Source of the DNA: Dermatophagoides farinae
Taxonomy: Eukaryota; Arthropoda; Arachnida; Sarcoptiformes; Pyroglyphidae
DNA length: 64,000 bases
Assembly: GCF_024713945.1 (NCBI RefSeq)
Contig: NC_134680.1
Location: 6,941,501-7,005,500, forward strand
Direction: 5' to 3'
In this document: in pieces, positions 13,901 through 25,900 of the stretch
How the letters are laid out: each line of letters starts with the position of its first letter
How positions within the stretch are numbered: position 1 is the stretch's first letter
Program-made: the position numbers and the translations under genes
Notes under the pieces: model-generated
Seen by the model: only the letters and a program-made list of their open reading frames with translations
Database searches by the model: none
What the model was told of the DNA's origin: nothing

Positions 13901-16900
13901 CTGGCCGCACATTTATTCCAATGATTGTCGTTATATAACCACCATCAATAGGCCATAACCATTCTCATGATGATGATGATGATGATGATGTTGTAGATCC
14001 CATTCATTCATTTATTCACGAATCTTTTTATTTTTCTTTTTTTCTTCTAGGACCGTAATATGAAAATGTTGTCCTGTTATGCAGTTAATGGTAAGCTTAA
14101 TTTATAATCTTTTTCCTCCTTTTTTTCTTCTTTTTTTCCGTAACATTTCTGTTAGGCCTTAGTGTGGTAGTTACATACATTTTGTGTCTGTGTATGTAGA
14201 CCATAATATAAATTGTAATTGCATTTTTTCTTTTCTTTCTTTTTTTTCACATACCCACACATGCACACACATAGACATCACTCCCGGTGATTCTTTTCGA
14301 CCATTAGAAAGTAGAAGTGAACAATGATAATAATAACAATACTTACCGAAAAGCGCCTGCCATAAGCAATATCAATATTTAGAGCAATGTCAGGATTTAT
14401 AATGCTCTAGAAGTCCCAATAATTGTCTCTCTCTCTCTCTCTATGTATGTGTGTGTGTTTGTTAAAGAATAAAGGTGGTATATACGGTTCCAACGGTATT
14501 GATAAAACACACACACACATTTCTTTCTTTTTTTCAAAGAAAAATAACATTCCTTGCTACAATCAGCCATCCATTTTATTCCGTTGTTGTTGTTGTTGTT
14601 CGATTGCTTCTCAATTCTCATTTTTTTTCTAGTTTCGCTTTTTTCGCGAAAGATAATGTGTTGAAGAGGAATGCTTGGAGCTTAGCGGGCTTTCATAGTA
14701 ATAGTTAATTGCCCATTATATTATTTCTAAGGTCTCAGGATTCATTCATGAATTTTGATTTAGCATTTTTTCTCTCTTTTCATTTTTACTGTTATTATGA
14801 TCATTATTATTCTGATATATTGATACTAAATCTATATTTTTTTCACTGAAATTCTTTTATTTGATTTTGTCGATGTGGTCGTTGACGTTGCCGCCGCTGC
14901 TATCGCCGTGAATGCCATTAACCATCATCATCATCATCTCTTGTCTATGCAGATAAAATCAGCGAAACGATCGTTGAATCTTCCGTATTGAATGTATTAT
15001 GTAAGTACTGTATATTCAACTTTGAATATCATCACATACTTTACTTTTGAAGATTTTCTCTTTTTTGAGAACAAAAAAAAATGGTTTCATTCATTCACTC
15101 ATTCATTCATTTTCTTTCTTTTCTTTTTTCTCTAAAAAATGGTTATCATCACCATTATCGTCGTATTGGTGGCGGTGGCACGCGAAAATTGCTAATTTGT
15201 ATTGAAATGAAAATCGATCCATTATTATTGTTGCATAACAAACATGTTCATTGGTCGAATGGTGATGATGAAAAATGGCGTGAAAAACAAAACAAAAAAC
15301 AAAACAAAACAAAACCAAAATGATACAGATCCACCCGAATCGATTCATATATTTGGTTATGATGAACAGAAAGCATTACAATATGAAACTGTACAGCGTT
15401 TAACCTGTACATGTAATGGTGGTAATCCAATTTGTACACCTAAATGGTTTAAAGCAGATAAAGAATTGAATGAAGGAACACAAATCTCTGTCAATGGTAA
15501 TACCGTTACTAATGAGCTTGGTAAGTGAAAAGAACTCTTCATTTTGTATGAATTATTCTGAAATTCTCATTTTCATCCATTAGTATTCCGTGTTGATCCA
15601 AGTGATAATGGTGCCATGTATAAATGTATGGGTGAAAATTCTGCATCACTTACACCGATCAAAGCTATAACAACATTGACCGTTCATTGTAAGTATCATT
15701 TTGTTGAAGGTCAAATGTAATCATTCAACCTAGCAATCTTGAGATTCAGGCCTCAATGATTCATTCATTTACTGGTGATGGTGGTTACACCTTGAATTTT
15801 TTTCTCCCATTACACTGGTGTTTTGCTCACTGATGACATGTAATTATTGTCATTATTATTAAGTTGTCGACAATTATTGTCAATACGAAAGGGATGTGTG
15901 TGTGTCAACTTTCACCTAGAACGATAGAATTACTTAGAATGAAAAAATAGGGACACACCTATGGTTTGGCGTTAAATTTCATCCGGTTGTTGAAAGAAAT
16001 TTAATTAATGTTGTTGTTTTTTGTTGTTGTCAAGAAATGAAACAAAAAAGAATGAGTTTTCTTATCGTTGTCATTATGATTGTAACTCGAAAAATCTTTT
16101 TCTTTTTTTTCAAGTTCCACCAAATAAAGTGTCAATAAAGTTGACGCCTAAACAACCGATTGCCGGTACACAATTGGAAATCTTATGTGAAACGGGCAGT
16201 TCAAACCCACAATCAATGATTACATGGTGGCGTGATGGTTTCATGTTAACCGGTCACCAAGATGGTATACATGATGGTCTTTTTGGTGGTAAAATCACTA
16301 GGAATATTCTACGTTTAAATGTTAGTAGTCAAGATGATGGAACTGTCATTACATGTCAAGGTATGTGTTTTATTTGTTGTCTTGTTTTTCAACGACAAAG
16401 TTTTATGATTCAATTTCTATTTGCATTGAAAGCCAAAAACCAAGTACTTCAACAAAGTGTTCACGATGCCACTACGCTGAATATTCAATGTAAGTCCTCC
16501 GCGTGAGACGAAACATACATCTGATAATCTAATAATGAAATGTTTTTTCTTTCTTGATTTTTGGTTCTCATCTCAGATCCACCGGAATTCCTGAATCCAC
16601 CATTGACACAATTCGATGTGATAGAAGGTCAATCTGAATCATTCAATCAAACAGCACGCGGTAATCCATCAGCTATAACATATAAATGGAAACGTGAAGA
16701 TGATAGTGAAATTAGTGATAATACTGGTCATCGTATCGTATCCGATGGTCCTATCCTTAATATGACGAATGCACAAAAATCTGATAGTGGTATCTATAAA
16801 ATATATGCAACAAATGATCTTGCTACAAGTGAATCATCCATACGTGTTAATATTCAATGTAAATTTATTTTTCACTGTCGAAATCATTGACTAAAAAGTA

Positions 16901-19900
16901 TTTCATTCATTCATAGATCCGGCAATAATCAAAAAGACAACCGAAATGGTTTTGGTTGATGAATACCATAATGCACATTTAGAATGTTTTATCGATGCCA
17001 ATCCAATCAATGAACATGTTATACAATGGATTCGTCGTAAAAATGATTCAGATTATGGTTCGTCATCAATCAATGTTCATCATCATCACAATGTGCCTTT
17101 ATTAACATCCTCATCATCATCATCATCGTTTGATGACATTGCTTCCTCATCAACAAATCGTATGCATTCTGAAGTGGAATTATTATCCGAAGAATCACAG
17201 CCATTCGCTGATGGTGCAAAATTGAAAAGTTCATTATTAATAATCAATGCTACATTACGTGATTCTGGATCAATATTTGAATGTTTGGCCAATAATGGTA
17301 TTGGTAAAGAGGTTAAATCGTCCATTATATTGCTCGTACTTCGTAAGTTATCATTTTTTGTTGAACAAACTATTTTCTACCTTTCATTATTGGCGCTGTA
17401 TTAGATATGCAAATTAGGATGAATTTTGAACAGCAGTTTTTTCCTTATTCTTATATCTGACAAATATGCCACTATTAAATTGCAACCACACACAAACAAA
17501 AATAATTCTTTATCTTAGCGTCTTTCAAGATAAAAACTACAACAAAAAACCTATGCTAAAACTTGATGACAATTGAATAATGTCAACAACAACGATGGAA
17601 CCACACAGCTAAAAATACCAAAACCAAAATAAATATGCAGCCAGAAAAAAAAACCAAAAACAAAAAATGATTTAAATTTATGCCATGAAGACCTATCTAT
17701 CGTATTTAGTTGTTGTTGTTGTTGTTTTTGTTTTTTCGTTTACCTTATAATGAAATGGCAGGAATCAACCAAATGTAGAGAAAAACCATAAAGATCCATA
17801 GGGAAAATAAATGAACTAATAAATGAGGATGACGCCGATGAATTTCATTATTTTTCATCATCATCATCAGGATTTTCGATTTTTTCTTCCATTTTCTACT
17901 GCTGTTGTTGTTTTTGGCTTAAATTTTGTTTCCCATCTCTTGTCATTCATCTTTTTTTGTTTTTTTGTTTCGAATGATATTTTTTTCGGTTTACACTGGA
18001 AAAGAAAAAGTTTTTCCTTCACGTCCGGGAACATTTATTCATTCATTAGATTCATTTCCATTGAATTCTGGTTGTTTTTGTTTCCCGGTTTTAAAGTTTC
18101 ATTAACGTTATTTTTTCTGGTTTTTGCTGCTGTTGCTGTTCAAATTCATTACAGCCGTAGAAATTTTTTTTTTTTTGTTTTCAACTTTTTTTAAGATTAT
18201 TCTTTTTTAAAATTTTTCATTTTTTTTCTCTCTCAGATAAACCCATAATCGATCGATCACCATCAATTTCGAAATCAGCTTCAGAATCAGGCTCATCAGC
18301 GAAACTTATATGTCGTGCACAAGGTACGCCCAATGTAACATTTACCTGGAAGCGTGAAGGTTCCGTTTTGGAATCATATGATTCATCATCGGACTCGTCA
18401 TCTTCATCATCAAATTATCGTTCATCATCCAAATCATCATCTAAATCAAGTGTTGAGAAACCCGCAACAAAATATGTGATTGAAGAGACGAAAAAATTGG
18501 ATCTAATTAGCTATCAGAGTGTTCTTATCATAAATGATGTTACAAGCAATGATTATGGTCCATATGAATGTATTGCTCGCAATGATCTTGGTTTCGATGC
18601 TATGGCCATTGCATTGAATCGTACATCAAGGCCAGATTCACCACGTTCATTGCGTGTGGTGAATGTAACATCTGGTTCGGTTATGTTACGTTGGATGCCC
18701 GGTTTTGATGGTGGTTTACCGCAAACATTTCGCATTCGTTATCGGCCATTAGATTCATCATCGACTGGTGGACAAAATATGGATGATATTACCACCACTG
18801 GATATATGTATCGTGATGTTTATCCACCAAATGCAACTACAATAATTGTTGGCGGTCTGCGAGATAATACTGAATACATTTTTAGTGTTATGGCTACAAA
18901 TGAAAAAGGTGATAGTGATTACAGTGCCGACATTGTTAAAGCTTCAACCCTTAAAGGTACGTTGATTTTCAACACTTGAATTTCAAAAAAAGGATTGTTA
19001 GCCTTATAGAAAAATAAATAAAAAAATGGAAACTTCCTGTTATTATTATTATCGAGTTTTAGATCAAAAATATTAAATGTATTGGATAGAATATTTGGTT
19101 TTCGCATCGAATTTGAATTTTATATTAGGCGTCGACATTGTTGATGTCATTTTTCAAAACACACACACACACATACACACTTATTTTGGACCATTCGGCA
19201 TTTTGCTAGTGATTTTTTGTGTGTGTAAATAATATCCATTCTAATAACAATATTAATATGTCATATTTTTTTTCGTTCTGTTTCTGTTATGTTCCCGGAT
19301 CGACCAAAACGAATAAACAACAATCAACTCAATGATGATGATGGCTACGATATGACAGAAAGTGGAATAACCGAAACTGAAAAGATTATATCGAAAGTTT
19401 TGGCCGAAACTGGTTTTGATATACCACGATTATTCGTTATCATTTGTGTCGTATGTTTTGCATTGTTGTTGTTCAATTTTGTAAGTATTCTCCATTTTTT
19501 TTTTTTTTTTTGAAAATATTCTGTCGACATTTTTTGTTTTTTTTTCTTCAATTTTCATCATTTGCTTCGGAATTTATCGTCTGTATTCGTTCGTTTCAAC
19601 AGCCGGGTGATTTTTCTTGTTGTTGTTGAGAAAAAATATTTTTTGTCCATAAAGTGAATGAATGTCATAAATGCAAAAAAGTATTCTTTATGAATAAATA
19701 GTGATCGAGCATAGAAAAACATCAAAATGATGATGATGATGATGATACACATAATTTATCTCCTTTAGGACCGTTTCTCAATGACTTTGAATGTTTATTA
19801 TATTCCCGGCTATTTTCGGAAAAAATTGTAGAACCACATTCTGAGAGGGCCATTTCCAAAGTTTTTTTTATTTATCTCGCATAGTTTTGTTGTTGTTGTT

Positions 19901-22900
19901 TTCGAGATTTTCTACTCTAGTTTTTTTATTTATTTATTTATTTCAGATTCACAAGATATACTTGTTCGGAAGAAGAAGAGAAAAGTTTCTCACTTCACTA
20001 CACTATCGGCAAGTCTAATATTCAATAGTGATTGAACATACACACACACACTATGTGAATGTTTTCTTCAACAACAACAACAAGAACAAAAAACCTCGAT
20101 AATCGAATCATGAAAACATTCACAACACACACACACACAGAGAGACAGACAGACAATGGCCCTAGCATCCATCTATAGCACAACATATTGATAGTCAAAC
20201 ATCGACCCGTCAAAATCCAAATAAAAGAAGAAAAGAAAAGAAAGAAAACATGAATACAGTTTTCAATCTGTTTGATTGAAAACACACACACACACACACA
20301 TGGATATTATTGTTCATCCTGAAACATAAAGACATCCATTTTTTTTTTCTTTTGCTTTGCTTTATTCATTTTCTTCTATCGACGTCCATGTATACGAAAG
20401 CCGTACAATATCAATTTAATGATGATGATGATGATGATGTGAATTGATTGTCAATGAATTTGATGTTTAAGTAAGTCAATGTTGTTGTTGTTGTTGTTGT
20501 TTGTGGATCGATATTGGCTTTTCATCATCATCATCATCATCTACATGGTACACATATTCCAGATTCTTTCGTAGTTTAGTATTTTATGTTGACTTTCAAT
20601 GTCGTCGATCCAAAGAAAAAATACAGTTTACCCATTATCATCATGATGATTGGGCCAAAGTTTGTTTTTTTCTGCGTGATGTTGTTGTCTTGTATAAAAA
20701 TTGGCTTAAATTGTTTTTGTGCTATCACTCTCACTCTAGAGTCTCTGGTCAATTCCCAGTTATCCAGTTATGGATGAAATGGTTGAAAAAAATGAAAATG
20801 TTTTTCATCCTGAATGCGGTGTTTGTGTTTGTGTATGATTTCTCTTTGAAACCACTTAACACTTACTACACTCGTATTTATATTGAAAGAATGAGAAAAA
20901 TGGTTCAATTTTTTTCTTATTGTAAAACGTTAGTTTCTTTCAATTTTCTTCATTTTCCACTTTTTGCTTTTTTTCTATTTATTTTCATCATCATCATAAT
21001 GAAAATACCAACAACAACAACGTTTTCGTTCAATCAAGAATTGTGATCATGTGACTGAGTGAATTTTTTTTTTTTTTAAGATTTGTCGTCAAAGAAAATG
21101 AAAATGGAATACTTCATAGCAGTTCTATTACATTCATGTGTGCCGATTTTGTTGAAAAAAATGTTGCTTTCTTGTGGAAAATTGTTTTCTCTCTCTCTCT
21201 CTTTCACTTTGCAGCATTTTTTCATTTTTCTTTAGCTTCTTTTTTTCGTTTTATTTTGTTTCTTGTGAAAAATCCAAAATAACAACAATAAAACTGAAAA
21301 AAATAAGAAAAAAAACTTTTTTCAAAAAAATTCATGCCAGAATATTTCCCTCGTTTTCCCCTAATCTTTGCTGTATTATTCCTTTTCTCTTCTTTGCTTG
21401 CTGTTTGAAAATTGGCTCCCATTTTCCACACATTCAGATTTGTTCTAGTTGTCGTTTTTGTTTGTGGTGTACAACGATGATGTCTTACTATAGCACCAAA
21501 CTTACATCGATACTAAGAACATTATTATTATATGACCGATCATGAACAACTCTCATAAAAATACCCCAAAAAACCAGTAAAGGGTGCCACATTTTTTTTC
21601 GGAAAACATATTGAAAATGGAAAAAAAATCTCATAAAAACATTCTCCATACCAAATGTGTAGTTGGGTAGCATGCAAGTTTATTATATGAGAAAAATCGA
21701 AATAAATAAATGGATTCCAATTTGAACTGAAATGATGGTTCAGTTCACTTCCATCGGATCCAGAGAATCCAGGTTTACCACCACCACGATGGAAACTAAC
21801 CATTTCCAGAAAAGGATTAACTCACGTGCTACCATTTTTGTTTTTCTCATTTCAGTCCAATTTCCCATTTCTTCCTGTTGTATTTTTATTGTTTTTTTCT
21901 CATTCTTTTTTGAAATTGATTTATTGAATAAATATGTTTTTTTTCTTCTCGTATAGGTTGTCGTTTTCTATTTACGAGCACGAAAAAGACGCAAACGTTA
22001 TGAAGAAGGTAAGTTTTACATTGGTTTTTTCGTTTGTTTGTTCTGAAACACAAACCAAATTTTAGTATTCAAGTAAAATTACTCAACTTTCAATCGCATA
22101 TTAGCAATATTAGTCTTTCAATAAGTGTTTGCTTCTCAATTGCAATTGTGTGTTTAATCCAGCGGCCATTATTTTAAATTGATGTCGTATTAAACTATTT
22201 CCGTATGTTGGATACTTTTCATTCATTCATTATTTGACAACGATATCGACTTTTTGTTGGCCAGACTATTCCATATCATTTACGTTTAAATTTGAATAAA
22301 TGTCTCAATGTTTGTGTGAGAATGGAATGACTGGCCATTCATTCAATAAAAACGAAATTCCAAAATCCAAACAAGACTTTGAGATTAATTTCACATTTAT
22401 TTCATTTACATCTAAAGATTAGTTGTTTTTTCTTTTCTGTTTTGTTCATTTGGAATTTTAAATGTTATTTTTTGCATTGAGAATTTCACTGTCACTGTGG
22501 ACAATCTTGATGTTGACCATATTTTTTTTTTATTCTTTGTGTGTCTTTTGTGTTTGTCCTTTAGCAATGTCAATTCTTTGAATCGAAAAGTTTTTTCCGC
22601 GAAAGTTAGACCCAAAAATAAATCTAGTTTCAAGATATGTAGAGAACTGTATGTGTGATTCAAAGTTGAATACAAAAAAAAGATAAATAAATAAATGGAT
22701 GGCCGAATGTTGAACATCATCATGATTGAATAAGAAGATGAATAAGAATAAGACGAACACTTAGAAATCAAAGATTAGTCAAGCTCATTTTTAAATCAGT
22801 CACCATCATCAACAACAACAAACCAAAGAAAAAAGCAACAAAACTGAATTCAATCTGAATGAATGAATAAATTTCATCCATCCATCCATCCATCCGAATA

Positions 22901-25900
22901 CAAGATGGAATCATTCAAAGTGTGAATGGCCTGCTGTAAAACAAAAATTTCCAATGAATTTGAATTGTGACAGAATGTTTGAATTTTTTTCTTGAAATTC
23001 TTCATCCTCTTACAGAGGTCAAAGAACAACCTGAAATAGTTGTGATTCTAAGAACAAAAAGTATTATTTTCCGTATGTTTCGGCCGAGAAATAGCTGCAA
23101 TTATAATCATCCATCATTCACAGAAAAGGTCCAAAATCGTTCGTTTTTTTTTTTTTGATTTAACTAACTCTGTATCACATTCTAATGACTTGCCTCTTAG
23201 ATTTCATTGATTTTCAATGGTCCAACGAGTCAAATAAACAACAAAGTTGATGATGATGATGATGAAGACTATTGTAACGGCCGTGCATTTCTAGAATATT
23301 CGTTATTTGATTAGTTCAAACAATACGTTTTCTTAGTATTTATATATGTTCGTTCTGATTAAACATAATCATTCTTGCTTGCTATTACTAAAAATTCTTC
23401 TGGTGTCAGAAGTTATGAATCCTGCCAATTTAAAATTGTTACGTCGCCAGATTTCGTGTTTATTTAATCGATTTGAATTAAATCAACTGATTTTGGATCA
23501 TGAAACTATCGATAAAATTGAGAAATTGGCTGAAAAACTGGCGATTGAACATGAAAACTATTTCAATGACGAATTCGATGAAGAAGATTTGGAAGTAAAT
23601 ATCAAAATATCGGAGTATACTTTGAAAATGAAAAAGTTGTTGGAATTTATTTCTTCTGCCAAAGATGAGTCCAAAGTAAAGATTCCAAAGTTAAAGTTAC
23701 AATTTTCTGGTTTTAAAAAAGACTGGTTGTCTTTCCTAAGTCTCTTTCAAGAAATGTCTCAACTGAATAATTTTAATATTAAAGAAAAATTTTTGTTGTT
23801 GCTAAGTGCCTTGCCAGAAAGATTGAAAAATGGAATTTCCTTGGAACCGAATGAGTTAAATTTTAATTGGTTAATTGATTTCTTGAACAATAAATTTGGA
23901 AGTGAGGAAATCAAAGAAAGCGAAATTCTTTCTCAAGTAGAAAAATTGAATGTAAAAAGTGGTCCGACTTGGCTAATTATTGAAAAAATTGACAAGTTGT
24001 TCATTCAGGCTCTAAATGCTGATATCTCTTTCGATGTTAGAGAATATGTTTTCCGGAAGAAAATTTGGTCAGCTATTCCTTTGGCTACGGCTAATGAAAT
24101 CAAGAGAGAGGAAGATCAATCTGTGCAAAATATTTTAAAGCTTCTCAGAGAGAAAGTTCGAATAGAAAGAGAGTGGAAATTATTCCAAGATTCAAGAATC
24201 AATTTTTCTAAAGATTCTTTCAATTCTTCTGTGAAATGTGAAATCTGCAATTTAAAGAATCATCAAACCTTCAAGTGTCGCAATGGTTCTGTGGAGTCAA
24301 GAAAAGAAGCTGTTTTTAAAAAGAAATTATGTTTAAGATGTTTGAAGCCCGGTCATAATGTTAAAGATTGTAAATCCAAGTTTAAGTGTTCTTTTTGCAA
24401 AGGTGATCATGCTTCAGTTATTTGTAAAAAGGAGAAAGATAAAAAAGGAAATGTTAACAATTTGGAACAAGCTTCGATTGACACTTGTGATTCCGAGATT
24501 TTAAACTGTTAAGCCCTCCCGAAAATTTAATAAAAATCAAAATTAAATTATATGAGAAAGATTTATTGGCTTTGTATGACACAGGAGCGACTATTTCTGC
24601 AATTTCTTTAAAGTTATGCAATTTTATAAAGGCAAATGTTCAAGAATCTGATAAAAGTATATCTCTAGCAAATTGTGTCAAGACAAAATCTTTCGGGAGG
24701 GCTATCATTCCAGTGTCAATTAATGGAATCTGCAAAGAAATTTCTTTTGAGATTCTAGAGAATCTGAAGCATTCGGTTATTCTTGGTTTGAATTGCATCA
24801 AGTCTTTTGGTTTGGAACAAAGAAAAGATCTTCGTGTTTATATGAATGATGTTGTGATTTTCAATGAATATAAATCTTCTTCAAATGAGATTCAAAGCTT
24901 GGAAAACGAAAATTGGTCAAAAATTGTTGATCAATTTTCCGATCTTTTTGAAGGAATTGGAAAGAATGAAAGAATATTTCATAGTATAAGTCTTACGTCA
25001 GATAAAGTTATCAGACACAAGATTCAACAAATTCCGATTCACTGGAAAGTTCAATTAAAAGAGCATATCAAAGAATTAAAAGAGATGAAGGTTATTAAAG
25101 AATCAACAAGTGAATTTAGGTCAAGAATAGTTCCTATTAAAAAGAAAGATGGTACCGTCAGAATGGCAATAGATTATAGAGATTTGAATAAGATCACAAG
25201 ACATGACGCGTTTCCTATGCCAAGAATTAATGACATAATCATCAAAGTTTCGAAGGCTACGATATTTTCAAAGCTTGATCTCAAGAAAGGGTATTACAAT
25301 GTTATGATGGACAAAGATTCAAGAAAGTATACAGCTTTTGCTTTTGAAAATAAGTTATATGAATTTGAAAGGATGCCGTTTGGGTTAGTTTCCGCTCCGC
25401 AAACGTTTCAAAGAATGATGGAAATGATTCTCGGTCATCTAGAATTTGTTGAATGTTATTTAGATGATATAATTGTCTTCAGTGAAAATAAAAAGCAACA
25501 TGAGAATCATTTAAAGCAAGTGTTCAATATTCTTCGTAAAGAAAAGCTTCGTTTGAATAAAGAAAAATGTGAATTTGGAAAGTCGGTGATAGAATATCTT
25601 GGTTTCAAGATTGATAGTGGAAAAAGATCGATTATAAGTGTTAATAAAGAAAAAATTCTCAAGTTTCCTCGTCCGTCTAATCAACAAGAAGCTAAGACGT
25701 TTGTTTGTTTAGCAAATTATTACAGAGATTTAATTGAAAATTTTTCTAAATTGGCTCTTCCGTTATATGAATGTTCTAATCAAAGAAAATTTGTTTGGAA
25801 AGAGGAACAAGAGAAATCTTTTATGGATATCAAAAAAATTATTGAAAAGGATCCTTCTGTCAAAATTCCGGATCCGAATATTCCTTTTATCGTCACTACT

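Noticed and set aside
20501-21046. 181-codon open frame in intron 14
   Set aside because: Composed of Ser, Phe and Lys runs from TCA and T-rich repeats; no recognisable domain, and it lies between two well-supported nephrin exons.
23346-23414. Gag start inside the 5' LTR of the gypsy element
   Set aside because: The frame is open there and has an ATG at 23346, but it precedes the primer-binding site. The ATG at 23415 is the expected start; the LTR ATG is likely incidental.
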